A DNA stretch of 64,000 nt from Choristoneura fumiferana (GCF_025370935.1 NC_133485.1:16184408-16248407); one strand, 5' to 3'. Counted from the stretch's first letter, positions 11,514 to 22,743 are shown. The notes: generated from the sequence alone by a model not told the origin. Numbers and translations: made by a program.

Positions 11514-12257
11514 GCAGAACGTTAGAAGAACGTTAGAGAAGAATCAGCACGATAAAGTACGTCGCAGGGCGCGTGTACTTCATTATCATCTCGGCACGGC
11601 GGGCGCCGCGCGCGCATACTTCACATCATATTATCATAATATTGATTAATAATATTAAGACTTTAAATTCAGTGCGCGTTAAGTCATTTTCGCAGTGAGT
11701 GAAAGTGCGGTTTTAATAGTGCAATAGGTATTGACACTCGAAATATTCATCATTGGAAGAAATTTCGCCGCCATCTTGTTGCGAGTAGCAAACAAGCAAG
11801 CAAGTCATCACACAAATCATCGGAGAACGGACGGAACTCGGCAAGTCAATCACATTCTCATTCATTCATTCAAAGACTTTAAGTGTTTTTATTTTATACG
11901 TTGTCATTCACTTCACTCCGATCAATTCGGACGACTTGCGAGTTGCATTATCTATGGTCAGATGAGCGCATAACTGACTCATTCATTCGTTCATCTGTGT
12001 CAAATGTCATTTATTTATCAACATAATCAACAATCGTTATCTGTAATCAATAACTAACCTTATCATTTTCACGTTATCAGTTAATCATTACGGCATAAGT
12101 AAACAAATGCTGTTTTAGTGAGGTTTAAGTTTAAATACAGTGTTGTGTTTAATTTGATCAAACAGTGAGATTTATTGTTGTGCGCGTCGATTGTTGTTAA
12201 AGGTAACTTTTAGGTAGGTAGTTTAATATAAGTGTAGCTCACAGGGTGTGACTATAA
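11514..12257 (+). other. BEL/Pao 5' leader
   Basis: Non-coding leader between the primer site and gag. It holds short repeated TCATTCATTC-like runs. An 80-codon open frame at 11731-11973 has no recognisable domain. Confidence 0.55.
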
Positions 12258-13964
12258 ATGACTATAATTCAGTGTAGGCATTTATCGTTCGTCATTGAAT
12301 TCAGAGGTTATTTACTTGATTTAAACACATCAAGTACTTCATTCATTTACGTCAATATGCCTCCTAAAATTCATGCCAAGATTCAATTTATGTCGAAATA
12401 TCGCATGCTGACAGATTTCGCTAGTACAATAAGCGAAGCCCAAGGAACATCAGCGGTGGCAGTAGCTAAACGTAATTTCGGTTCATATTATAATCAGTTC
12501 GTACTAGCATACGAGGCGTTGCTTGGTCTTTCGTCAGAGGAGATTCCTGAGGGAGAAATGGAACAAATTCACGCACAGTTCAGTGAAATCAATAAGTTAC
12601 TTGTCAAGTTGGAGCAGGCATCGGAGCGCGGGGGGTCCGCAGACGAGCCTAGGATACCTCATCATAGCCAGGTAATGGCAAAGTTGCCTTCCATTGAACT
12701 GCCTAAGTTTAGCGGCAGGCCAATGGAGTGGATGTCATTCTTCGATCTCTTTCAATCCTTGGTCCATTCACGGGACATTTCAGATTCGGAGAAGCATTTT
12801 TATTTGCGAGCATCGCTGTCAGGTGAAGCTCTGTCGCTCATACGTCAGCTACCGATGGATGGTCAAAATTATTCAGTGGCACTGAAATTGCTCACAGATA
12901 GGTATCAGAACCACAGGATGCTGGTAGATACATACTTGTCACAGATCACCAACCTACCGGTCATTAACAATGTTGAGAGGTTAAGGTCAGATTTCTATGA
13001 TCCTCTCCGAGAGTCTATTCAGGCATTGGAAAAGCTCAAACAACCAATTAACGAATGGTCATATTTAATTGTGTTTTTAATCATACAGAAGCTGCCAACA
13101 TTGATCAGGTCAGCATTCGAACAGCGGTATGGGACGTGTCATCAGGTTCTACCCAGTGTTCATCAACTGCTCGAGGTACTCGACGAGCAATGCAGGGTGC
13201 AACTCGCCGTGTCACCAGCACCGGAAGCGGCTTCAGGGAGAAGCTACCAGCGGTCACCACCACGACGAGGACAGCAGGGTGCGTCCACCTCGGGGGCTCG
13301 CGGCAGGCCAGCACGTGGAGTGCATCCAGTTCATCAGGTGAATCCTATTTCATCCTGTTCATTTTGTGGTGGGGACCACTCATTATATAAATGTGTAGAC
13401 TTTCTAAGTATGTCACCAGTAGCACGCAAGTCATGGGCAAAGAAAAGTGGTCATTGTTTCAAGTGTCTACGGCTACACTATGCCAAGGAATGCAGTCATA
13501 CCAACTGGTGTCTTCATTGCAAATCACCGGATCATAACTCGCTCATTTGCAATGCAGCAGCGAGTTCAAGGGCACAGGTATCACCTGATCATAGTCAACC
13601 TGGGGCCTCAACCTCCGGCCAAGGTAGACAGATACCCAGACGCCAGTCACCAGTCAGGCAGTACCAACATGTGGCACAGGTGCAAGTGGGGAGCCAGGGC
13701 GGTCACCCAGTTGCACAGGTGACTCATTCACCACAATGGTCCGGGAGCCAGGGCGGCCAATCAAATGTACCAGTGACTCAACCACTGTACCAGGAAGCTC
13801 CATCGGCTCAGGCGTTGGCATCTCACCGGCCAAGGCTTCCGGTAGGGCAAGGGCACAGTGGGCTCAGTCTGAGTACCAGGCACTTAGGTATGGGCAGCGG
13901 ATCAGCCCCATTCCTCCCCAATCACCACCATCTCCTCAATGAGATGCTACCACTGTTGGTGTGA
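12258..13964 (+). CDS. BEL/Pao Gag
   Basis: A 568-codon frame; an ATG at 12258 and a better-context internal ATG at 12357 (start of MPPKIHAK) are both possible, and I favour 12357. The middle contains the DUF1759-type capsid region around LPKFSGRPMEWMSFF (about residue 150), known in Pao/BEL Gag proteins. Zinc knuckles follow: CSFCGGDHSLYKC near residue 367, CFKCLRLHYAKEC near 400, and a CLHC..H....C motif just after. The C-terminal 130 residues are rich in Gln, Ser, Pro and Gly (repeated GSQGG). The frame ends at 13962-13964, where the protease/RT frame, shifted by -1, opens at 13943. The overlap is about 20 nt with no classical slippery heptamer visible. The protein packages the element RNA. 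Confidence 0.9.
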   Translation: MTIIQCRHLSFVIEFRGYLLDLNTSSTSFIYVNMPPKIHAKIQFMSKYRMLTDFASTISEAQGTSAVAVAKRNFGSYYNQFVLAYEALLGLSSEEIPEGEMEQIHAQFSEINKLLVKLEQASERGGSADEPRIPHHSQVMAKLPSIELPKFSGRPMEWMSFFDLFQSLVHSRDISDSEKHFYLRASLSGEALSLIRQLPMDGQNYSVALKLLTDRYQNHRMLVDTYLSQITNLPVINNVERLRSDFYDPLRESIQALEKLKQPINEWSYLIVFLIIQKLPTLIRSAFEQRYGTCHQVLPSVHQLLEVLDEQCRVQLAVSPAPEAASGRSYQRSPPRRGQQGASTSGARGRPARGVHPVHQVNPISSCSFCGGDHSLYKCVDFLSMSPVARKSWAKKSGHCFKCLRLHYAKECSHTNWCLHCKSPDHNSLICNAAASSRAQVSPDHSQPGASTSGQGRQIPRRQSPVRQYQHVAQVQVGSQGGHPVAQVTHSPQWSGSQGGQSNVPVTQPLYQEAPSAQALASHRPRLPVGQGHSGLSLSTRHLGMGSGSAPFLPNHHHLLNEMLPLLV

Positions 13965-16525
13965 CACAGTCATTACCAGTCACCATTTGTCCCACGGCGG
14001 TAGTAATGGTGAAATCAGGTGATGGCAATTATTTTAAGGTTAGGGCCTTACTCGACACCGGGGCGAGTGTCTCAGTAATTAAACAGTCAATAGTTCAAAG
14101 GTTAAACTTACACCAACAGTCTAATGGTAATAATATTTATGGAATTGGTCAGCAAAGGGTAAAGGTACCTGGTTCAATAGTCAAGTTAATAATCAAACCT
14201 GTAGGTAAACAGGTACCCATCATTAGTACAATAGCTTCAGTCATGTATTCACTAACGGGAAACATTCCATCATATGACACTCAGCTCAAAGATCAATTAC
14301 GGTTGTCACATATCATATTAGCTGATGGCAAGTTTGACAAAGCCTCAGATGTGGACATCATTTTAGGTACTGACATATTAAATTATGTACTCGATGGTTC
14401 AAAGATTTCCACTCACGTTCCAGGAATAGCAGCCTACGGGACATGCTTTGGACATGTCATCATGGGTTCATTGACCTCGACTCACCAGTCAGCGGTGACG
14501 TCATCACACGCAGCGGGTACGTCCGTGGAGGACTACGGCCTGCACGCCACTAGACTCGAGGAGGTGCTCGAGCGGTTTTGGAAGGTCGAGGAGCCGCCTT
14601 CGAAGCCTGCAGTTCATCCAGATCACATGGAATGCGAAAGGTTGTACATTTCCACTACTCAACGTCTGCCTGACGGCAAATACATAGTCAGGCTACCGTT
14701 ACTTTCAACACGCTCATCATTAGGCGAATCAAGGTCGCTTGCAATGAAAAGGTTGCGAGCTTTGGAGAGGAAAATGGCTAAGGACGCACTTTTCGCCTCC
14801 AAGTATAAAGATTTCATGAGAGAGTATGAAACTCTCGGTCATATGTCAAAATCGGATTTTCAATTTAACTCAGAACATTTTGTCATACCTCATCACGGTA
14901 TATTCAAACGAGGCACAGATAAAATCAGAGTTGTATTCGACGGATCAGGGCGATCGTCCACAGGTGTGTCACTCAATCAATGCCTTCACTCTGGGCAACC
15001 TCTTCAAAATGATATCACTAAAATCATTTTAAATTTTCGACGTCATCAAGTGGTATTCACTACTGACATCAAAATGATGTTTCGTCAAACATTTGTTCAC
15101 CCAGATGATAGGAAATATCAATTAATCCTCTGGAGGGAGGATCCGTCACACGATGTTCAGGTATATGAATTAAATACTAATACCTACGGGCTAAGGTCAA
15201 GTCCATTCATAGCTATACGGACGGTGTTGCTACTAGCGGACGATTGGGAGGTGTCGCATCCGAATTCACACGCAGCACACGTCATGCGACGAGATATCTT
15301 CGTTGATGATATCCTCACAGGAGCAGACTCAGTAGCAGAGGCTCAACAGCTCAAGCAAGAGCTCATAGCGCTAACCGGGAGCGCAGGTTATGAGTTACGT
15401 AAATGGTCGTCCAATAGTAGGGAGCTATTGCGTGACTTACCGGAGGAGTATTGCGAGCTGCCACACTCATTTGACACTGAGGATAAAAGTTTCATCAAGG
15501 TATTAGGTGTTCAATGGGATCCAGTGTCAGACTCAATGGCATATCAAATCAACGTGCCACTTGGTCACCCTCCTACGAAACGTAGCGTGCTCAGTACAAT
15601 CGCACGTTTGTACGACCCGTGTGGTTATTGCGCACCAGTCATATTTCGATTCAAAGTATTCTTACAGTCATTATTCTCGGATGGGCTCAACTGGGACGAG
15701 CCTATAAATCAAAATCAAATCACTCAGTGGGACGAACTTACGCAGGATCTCAATCATTTGTCTCATTTACAGATTCAACGGTGTGTCTCACTACCGAGCG
15801 CCGTTTCATACTCATTGCACGGTTTCGGCGACGCCTCGGAGCTGGGATACGCGGCGAGCGTCTATCTACGGACGGTGGATGCGTCAGGACATGTCAAGGT
15901 CAGCTTAGTCATTGCTAAATCACGCGTCGCGTCACATAAAACCAAGCAGACGATTCCAAAATTGGAACTCAATGCATCTCACTTGGTATTCAAACTGCTT
16001 AATCACGTCGCAGATTCGTACGACGACTCTGTTCAGTTAGAGACTATCAATGCTTGGTCAGATAGCAGTATTGTTTTGTCATGGCTCAAGGCCAAACCTC
16101 ACATGTTACAAACATTTGAATGTAACAGGGTACAGGACATTCAACAGTCCAAACGTCACATCACATGGCGTCATGTCAGATCAGAGCGTAATCCGTCAGA
16201 TGTCGCTTCACGCGGAATGTCCGCAAGGGAATTAATTCAATTCAAACTGTGGTGGTCACCTGATTGGTTGTCGCGGGAGGAATCCCAGTGGCCACAGTTA
16301 CCAGTCACTATACCTCAAGAGTTACCAGGTTTCAAGAAATTAGTTCATTTTGTTACGCCAGTAGAGTCGTGGGAAGACGCACTCTTATCACGTGTCAGTT
16401 CATATAGCAAACTAATCAATGTCAGTGCATTCATACTTAGATTTTGTAAAAACATCAAGTTGCCGAGGGAGCAAAGGAATCTTCAGTCTACACTGTCATT
16501 GGGACGAGATTCGCGCAGCTACTAA
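13943..16525 (+). pseudogene. BEL/Pao Pol, protease-RT-RNase H part
   Basis: Open from 13943 (after a TGA at 13940) to 16525. An aspartic protease has LLDTGAS at residues 31-36, counting from 13961. The reverse transcriptase region contains RVVFDGSG and the catalytic IFVDDIL at about residue 446-450 (YxDD-type box). An RNase H-like segment has FGDASELGYAA near 621 and IPKLELNASHL near 665. This order and the A17 protease type are those of BEL/Pao. The frame stops at 16525, early in the linker to integrase; homologous reading continues in the +1 frame from about 16501, in a run of three G. The frame break suggests a single-base slip in this copy or an assembly error. Confidence 0.88.
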
Positions 16526-17873
16526 ACATTGGATAGGTAAAGTTCAATTAGACGCTTTCAAGGAGGAAATTGTTATGGTCAAACAAGGAAAGCTGGTCTG
16601 TAAATCATTGCAGAAGCTTAGCGTTTTCGTTGATGACGAAAACTTACTGCGTGTCGGCGGACGACTACGTAAATCAGCTCTATCATATGGAGCAAAGCAT
16701 CCATATCTCATACCTAAGGATCATAAATGGGGTCAGTTACTCATCGAATACTATCACAGGTCATATTGTCATGCTGCGACGAACGCGCTCATTGCTATAA
16801 TCCGGAGGGAATATTGGTTTCCGTCACTCCGGCGTCAAGTTTCAAGGGTTATCAGGAAATGTTTAGTTTGTTTCAGATTCAATTCATCGGTTCAACCGCC
16901 ATTCATGGCAGATTTACCGGCTGACCGAGTCACGGCAGCACGGCCTTTCTCAGGCGTTGCGACAGACTTCGCAGGCCCATATTTAGTTAAGAGTAGTTTA
17001 TTAAGGAATGCTAAATCAGTCAAAGCTTACCTATGTGTGTTTGTCTGTTTAGGAACCAAGGCGGTTCATCTCGAGGTGGTTTCAGCATTGACGATCGAGG
17101 CATTCATCGCGTCGTTCACCAGGTTTGTCAGCCGACGAGGGCTGCCTTCACTCGTCCGATCGGATCGAGGTACCAATTTTGTTGGCTCTAATTCTTACCT
17201 GCGTGATGTCAATCACTTTCTGGTCAATAATGAGACTGTACTCAAGGGGGAATTTGCTCGACAAAATATTCGCTGGGAATTCAACCCAGCAGGAGCTCCT
17301 CACATGTCGGGTTTGGTAGAGTCAGCTGTCAAGCATGCCAAGCTTTTACTCAAGCGAGAGGCTGGAGACACTATCTTCACGTTTGAGGAACTGTCAACTC
17401 TATTTTCAAAGATAGAGTCCATATTAAATTCAAGGCCGTTAGTTCCTATGAGCGAGGATCCGTCAGATCTCGAAGTGCTCACACCGGGGCACTTTCTCAT
17501 TGGTCAACCATTAGTAGCTCTACCAGAACCACATTGGAAGGACACTAAGACGTCGAGGTTATCACGTTTTCAGGTTATTCAAAAAATGTATCAATCAATC
17601 TGGTCAAGGTGGCATATTGAGTATCTCAATAATTTACAAGCGCGTAATAAATGGTATTCTCAAGTCAATAACCTCGAACTGAATGATCTGGTTCTCATTA
17701 AAGATGAGAACTCACCTCCATTACAATGGAGGCGTGGTAGAGTCATTGAAGTGTATAAGGGAACTGACCAGATTGTCAGGTCAGTTAAATTAAAAACTCA
17801 AGGTGGCGAACTCATACGCCCAGTAGTCAAACTGTGTAAATTGCCTATTGAATATAATGTAGGTCAATCATAA
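16419..17873 (+). pseudogene. BEL/Pao integrase part of Pol
   Basis: A 484-codon frame whose genuine Pol content starts at about DEIRAATKHW (residue 29). Zinc-binding HHCC: H113, H118, C148, C151. The DDE core is D183 (VATDFAGPY), D249 (VRSDRGTNF) and E301 (GLVESAVKHAK). The C-terminal DUF5641-like region holds LTPGHFLIGQPL and QWRRGRVIEVY. Integrases of this kind insert the cDNA. It overlaps the upstream frame by 107 nt, and the two appear to be parts of one polyprotein split by a one-base frame change near 16501. All catalytic residues are present. Confidence 0.9.
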
Positions 17874-18197
17874 TCATATTATTATATTTATTGGTAGGGC
17901 ACCAATTAATATTGTTGTACTTTATAATCATCTGTGCATTATTATGTAGACCCTCAGTCTAATGGATATTGTTCATTTCATGTGTATAAATGTATGGATA
18001 ACTCAACTCTTAGGATAAGTCATAGTCAATTGTATACCTACATTTTCAGGATAGGTAGAGCGTTTATTCATGTGCTACACCTAAGTGTCATAGGTTGTCA
18101 GCTGTTTATCGGTAGATCATAAGTCAATGTTATTGTAAGTAGAGTCAATAGTGCTTGCAAGTGTTCAGTCCATCTTTCGCCTGGCCCTGGCAGGAAA
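17874..18197 (+). other. BEL/Pao 3' untranslated region
   Basis: AT-rich stretch between the integrase stop and the 3' LTR. A short purine run (GGCAGGAAA) touches the LTR and may be the polypurine tract. No envelope-like frame. Confidence 0.6.
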
Positions 18198-18780
18198 TGT
18201 TTACGCAAAACGTAACATCGTAGGTCGGGTCGTGTAGAAGTCACTTTACGGGAATGTGTGATGGACCCTTAAATCATTTTTTATTGTTTTTGACAGCCTA
18301 TGTATGTCAATGGACCGGTCACTCATTCGACCGGGCAGTCATTCAAAATCACTGAGAGACGGTGGACGTCTATAGCGATCTCGGGGTCAGAGCGGAGCTC
18401 TCAGTGTCAAATCGTGTCATTAAGTAATCTAAGATCATCTGAATCATATTTATAGATATAAACAGTTGTACGGTATCAGTAACGCGAAATATAGTGGTGA
18501 ACGTAATCGCAGTTTGATTTCATCGTCATAACCTCAACCCTTCACAAGACACCGGCGGCAGCTAGCTACAGGAGGCGGCAGCTGTCCAGACCGATCCCAG
18601 GGGCTCGGGAGAGGGTCTGCCTTCACATCGGCATCATCACCGACGACCAAGGCGCGGCCTGCACATCGAACCCGCGAGGCCAGCGGTTTGGTCTAAGTAT
18701 TAACGTCAGCGGCGCAGGGTGCGCACGCACATCATATCAAATCAACCCACCGGCAGTTCTCAGGGCGAGAATTGCCAACA
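18198..18780 (+). repeat. BEL/Pao 3' LTR
   Basis: 583 bp; matches the 5' LTR except for one extra T in the T run near 18281 and substitutions near 18322, 18350 and 18547. Confidence 0.93.
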
Positions 18781-18783
18781 AAT

Positions 18784-19075
18784 GTATAATCGGAACGTCG
18801 TAAGGGACATTAAAAAACAGCAATTTATAAAATAATAAATACTTTTATGGGCGTAAGGGGTATAAAAAGCAAGAGCTAGAGTAAATTGTCGGTCGTAAGG
18901 GGCAGTAGCAAACAGACATTTAAAAAAAGCTGTAATTGGTACGTCGTAAGGGGCATTAAACAACAGCAACTTATAAAATAAGGAATACTCTTATGGGCGT
19001 AAGGGACATCAAAAGCTAAAACTAGAGTAAATTGTTAGTCGTAAGGGACAGTAACAAACAGACATTTTAAAAATT
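18784..19075 (+). repeat. Tandem duplication, unit about 147 bp
   Basis: Two head-to-tail units, starting near TGTATAATCGG (18784) and TGTAATTGGT (18931). Each carries three CGTAAGGG(A/G) words followed by ACATTAAA..CAGCAA, ATGGGCGTAAGGG and AACAAACAGACATTT blocks. Lies inside the inner TIR element, just right of the BEL insertion. Confidence 0.75.
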
Positions 19076-19197
19076 GAGGTTACTTTATGGTGTAAGGGGC
19101 ACTTAAAGCAAAATACCTTGCTTGCTTCTTTTAGTTCATTAAAATACCTTGTTAATGTTAGGTCGTAGGAGGCATCAAAACAGATGGTTTTTAGAAC

Positions 19198-19620
19198 TTG
19201 TAGTGATTGAAACAACAACTCAAGCAAGCATACTCCCAAATGTGCAAGAAATAGTGCAAGCAAGCGTGCAAGAAAGCATGCAAGCAAGCATGCAAGCAAG
19301 CAAACAAGCAAGCATGTACCTAAGCAACCACCTAAGCAGGCTTGCAAGTGAGCATGTAATTTTGTCAATCAAATCAACAAATATGCAATTTTATCGGCCT
19401 GGGTTAGATGAACATCGCGGTTACCCCGATCCCGCGATGACCGGTCTATGGTATCTCCTCCAGCGCTCATGAAGCGGGCTGGCGTCCCACTCCCTCACAG
19501 CTGCAATCAGTGTGTTAGAGGAAGCATAAATAGTGCAAGCATGCATGCAAGCAAGCGTGACGCCAGAAGGCAAGCATACATGCAAACAACAAATCAAGCA
19601 AGAATACTCCCAAATGTGCA
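19198..19620. repeat. (GCAA)n-rich low-complexity sequence
   Basis: Repeated GCAAGCAAGCATGCAAGC-type runs at about 19215-19345 and 19530-19620 surround a 19395-19530 non-repetitive insert. The opposite strand gives a spurious Leu/Ala/Cys-rich frame. Confidence 0.7.
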
Positions 19621-19630
19621 AGAAAATGTT

Positions 19631-20810
19631 CATCATGTCAGCCGAAAGACGTCCACTGCTGGACATAGGCCTCCCCCAAGGCTCTCCACTCAGACCGGTC
19701 TTGTGCTTTCCGCATCCACCGCGATCCCGCGATCTTAACCAAGTCGTCGCTCCATCTTGTTGGAGGCCTACCGACAGCTCGTCTCCCGGTCCGCGGACGC
19801 CATTCGAGAACCTTCTGGCCCCATCGGCCATCCATCCTGCGAGCAATGTGCCCCGCCCACTGCCACTTTAGTTTCGCAATTCTTCGGGCTATGTCGGTAA
19901 CCTTAGTTCTACTGCGGATATCATCATTTCTAATTCTATCCCGCAGAGAAACCCCGAGCATAGCCCTCTCCATAGCCCTCTGAGTGACTTTGAGTTTTAT
20001 CATGAGGCCCATCGTTAGCGCCCACGTCTCAGATCCGTATGTCATCACTGGCAACACACACTGGTCAAAGACTTTGACTTCAAACACTGCGGTAATTTGG
20101 ACGAAAAGAACTGCGAAGCTTCCCGAACGCTGCCCTAGCCGAGTCGGATTCGACGAGTGATCTCTTTCTCAAAGTTGGACCTACCTAACTGGACCGTTTG
20201 TCCCAGGTATACATAGTCGTCAACAACTTCGAGCGCAGAGTCTCCGACTATTACGGGAGTTGGTACAACATGGACATTAGACATGACTTTCGTCTTGTCC
20301 ATGTTCATTTTCAGGCCAACTCGGTCGGAAACTCTACTGAGGTCAGCGAGCATAGCACCGAGGTCCTCCATGGTCTCAGCCATGACTACAATGTCGTCGG
20401 CGAATCGAAGATGAGTGAAGTACTCGCCATTAATGTTGATGCCTCGTCCTTTCCAGTCCCAAAACCTTAAAAGCATCCTCCAATGCAGCGGTTAACAGTT
20501 TCGGAGAGATCACATCTCCTTGTCGGACTCCCCGCTGCAGAGGAATAGGCTTCGTGCTCTGATCCTGTAATCGGACGGACATAGTGGCGTTTTCGTACAG
20601 ACACTTCAACACTTCGATATACCGGTAGTCAACTTGGCACCGCTGGAGAGCCTGCAGCACAGCCCAAGTCTCGATCGAATCGAAGGCTTTCTCGTAGTCC
20701 ACAAATGCAAGGCAAAGGGGGAGGTTATACTCTTCAGTCTTTTGTATAACCTGCCGCAGCGCATGTATGTAGTCTACGGTACTATAGCCTTTTCGGAAGC
20801 CGGCTTCCGA
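19631..20810 (-). mobile_element. RTE-clade LINE, 5'-truncated
   Basis: 1,180 bp on the minus strand flanked by an exact 11-bp target duplication, AAGAAAATGTT (19620-19630 and 20811-20821). The translated minus strand gives, in order, EAGFRKGYSTVDYIHALRQ, VDYEKAFDSIETW, LQRGVRQGDVISPKL, LRFADDIVVMAETMEDL (catalytic FADD box), YGSETWALT and GRPPTRWSDDLVKIAGSRWM, a reverse transcriptase palm, thumb and C-terminal tail. The reading frame changes between about 20430 and 20476 and between 20087 and 20135, so this copy is inactive. The 3' end carries the GTCCACTGCTGGACATAGGC motif and ends in CATCAT. The 5' truncation at the RT domain is normal for target-primed reverse transcription. Confidence 0.92.
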
Positions 20811-20821
20811 AAGAAAATGTT

Positions 20822-21240
20822 ACAAATTACATATTTTTTAAGGGGACGTGCAAAATTATGGCTTTTGCGCGTTATTTTAAATAATTAAAGTGGTTCTTTG
20901 AGTTAATTCACTATTTTTTTTAATTTTCTACAGGAACTTACGTCCTAATATGTAGCAAATAAAATATAAAATGTCCTATAAGACCAAAATCGGTTACTAC
21001 ATTATTTATTTATTTACGGTTTATGGTGTAAGGGGCTATGACACCTGTATGTCACGGGCGTAAGGGACAGCTATTTTTCTTATTAAGCTTTTTACGAAAA
21101 TGTCTATAGTTTCACGTTGAAAAGCAAGAAAATTCAAGATTTACGTAATTATAACGTCCTGCTAAGTTAAACCTTAACAATGCTGTGAGGGTTTGAAAAT
21201 TACCAAAAACTTCTTTTCGCTCTCCTGAAAAGTAGCATTT
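20822..21240. other. Right interior of inner TIR element
   Basis: AT-rich with CGTAAGGG words near 21032 and 21058. Near 21219 it carries TCGCTCTCCTG-AAAAGT, which is also found just inside the right end of the outer element near 26413, supporting kinship of the two elements. Confidence 0.5.
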
Positions 21241-21469
21241 TTGTCCCTTACGTCAATTGAGACTTCCACCATCGTTTCTTAAGATTTATAACTTTATTTA
21301 TAAATTATAATGATTATTATTCCTTAAACTTTAAGTTCTTTTTATGTTGCCAAAGGATAAAAGAAAATTATGTATAAGACAATTTATTATAGAAGATTAT
21401 ACACAACACAAGATACAATAATATATAGAAACAAAATTAATAAAAACAACATAAATATACCTAACTATA

Positions 21470-21665
21470 AAAAGAAAACACCATCTAGGAGGCCCTCCTG
21501 CGGCATAGACCCCACACACTGGCGGCATTACCTCTCTGTACAGTTAGAGAAATTCGCTGGGAGAGGTAAGCGCCAGCTCTGGGGTCTCCTGAGGTGTCTA
21601 TCAGCCGGGATGACATGGCTCCCATGAAGGCCTTCATGTCAGCCGACCAGGGACAGATAGTATGT
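21470..21665 (+). repeat. Dispersed repeat fragment (CATGTCAGCCGACCAGGG end)
   Basis: Shares a CTGGCGGCATTACC...CGCCAGCTCTGGGGTC...CATGTCAGCCGACCAGGG order with 36830-37010 in RPAP3 intron 7. A CTGGCCGCATTACCACG piece recurs near 21985. Class unknown. Confidence 0.55.
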
Positions 21666-21929
21666 ATGTATGTAAACTCTTAATTGTACAAAAGAAAAGA
21701 AACACAACACAATTGACAAACTTTGAGATACTTGTACAAAGGCGGACTTATCCCTTTAAGGATCTCTCCCAGGCAACCTCAATAGTAAATCTATTTCAAA
21801 ATTTTGTAGTAATAATTTTATCGCTACGGTTCTGTTTGCATCGAATAAAGATGATGTTCGGCCCTAAGTATTTGAAATTTAGAGTTAGAAGTTTTAATTT
21901 GTTTTTATTAATGTTACATAAATAGCTTA

Positions 21930-22440
21930 AGTTTAGTCCAGAAGGCCCCCTCGAGTTGTCCCTGGCGCAAAGGTAGCCATCAAACTGGCCGCATTACCAC
22001 GTTTAATGGCGATAGACAATCTTTGCACCAGGGAACGAATCCGCGCGGGCGTGACGTGAGACCCCCTTTCCGTAATTCGACGTCCCACTTCCCGAATGTA
22101 AACAATCGCCTCAAACGCAAGAGGACGAAATAATAGTGCCGAATAATTCTGCCGTTTTTTGACCGCAAAATCCACCGCTGATTGCCGCGGACTATTCAGC
22201 TGAGGTGCGAGGCGGCGAAAGTACTAACGCACGTAACGTCCGACAGCAAACACTTCCCGTTCTGCCATGGCACTAAAGTTAAGCCATCTGGCCTTTTGCT
22301 GTCGGTTCGACAGAGGACCGGAGGCTCCAGAACGCAGAGGATGTTGGCGGATATAAAGCCTCTTCAGTATGTCAAAGAGAGCGTAGTAGCGCGGAAATTT
22401 TCCTGAACACCGACAAGAACTCAACGCGTGAAATGGCCAG
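21930..22440. other. GC-richer repeat-like segment, unclassified
   Basis: Contains a short inverted version of the CTGGCCGCATTACC motif near 21987. Several short open frames on both strands have no recognisable domain. Confidence 0.35.
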
Positions 22441-22743
22441 GGTGCGTACCGGTGGCTAGGTATAACAACTTTAGATATATTATTGGTAGATATAACTTTC
22501 AGTGGGTATAATGAATTATTGGTATAATCTGGAATACGTAATACTATTATAATAATAATGTGTTATGCCAAAAAAGTAGGTTAGGTTAGAACTGCGACCC
22601 TATCAAGAAACGAAATCGCCTGTAAACTAGGTTAGGTTAGAATTGCAACTCCAACGATTTCATAAAGAAAACTAAATTATATCTACACATTATACTACTA
22701 AATACTTATAGCATAATATTGTGAAATTATGTGTTATTTGTTA

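Larger units (their letters stand above)
10910..18780 (+). mobile_element. BEL/Pao LTR retrotransposon
   Basis: A 7,871-bp element with LTRs of 582 and 583 bp beginning TGT and ending ACA. The LTRs differ by 3 substitutions and one T indel. Flanking 5-mers are AATGG (left) and AATGT (right), an imperfect target duplication. Between the LTRs are a gag frame, a protease-reverse transcriptase-RNase H frame and an integrase frame, in that order. The gene order, DUF1759-like gag and A17-type protease/RNase H region are those of BEL/Pao elements. No envelope-like frame was seen between the integrase end (17873) and the 3' LTR. The coding region is split by two frame changes, so this copy is probably not able to make a full Gag-Pol by ordinary translation. 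Confidence 0.93.
10061..21274. mobile_element. Inner TIR element with CGTAAGGG repeats
   Basis: The left end at 10061-10094 and right end at 21241-21274 are inverted repeats beginning CGATGGTGGAAGTCTCAATT, about 34 bp with one mismatch. The first 36 positions share with the outer element the initial CG and a TAAG-GACA-like core at the same offset, suggesting one family. The interior holds many copies of CGTAAGGG(A/G)C in both orientations (near 10084, 10174, 10297, 18798, 18852, 18893, 18944, 18998, 19040, 19091, 21032, 21058), like the sub-terminal binding sites of some DNA transposons. Native length without BEL and LINE is about 2.2 kb. ATAT precedes the left end, but no matching duplication follows the right end. 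Confidence 0.6.

Noticed and set aside
17874..18197. Envelope gene of the BEL/Pao element
   Set aside because: Only short AT-rich frames without a signal peptide or transmembrane segment.
19009..19368. 119-codon Leu/Ala/Cys-rich membrane-like frame on minus
   Set aside because: Translation of the (GCAA)n low-complexity run; no gene features.
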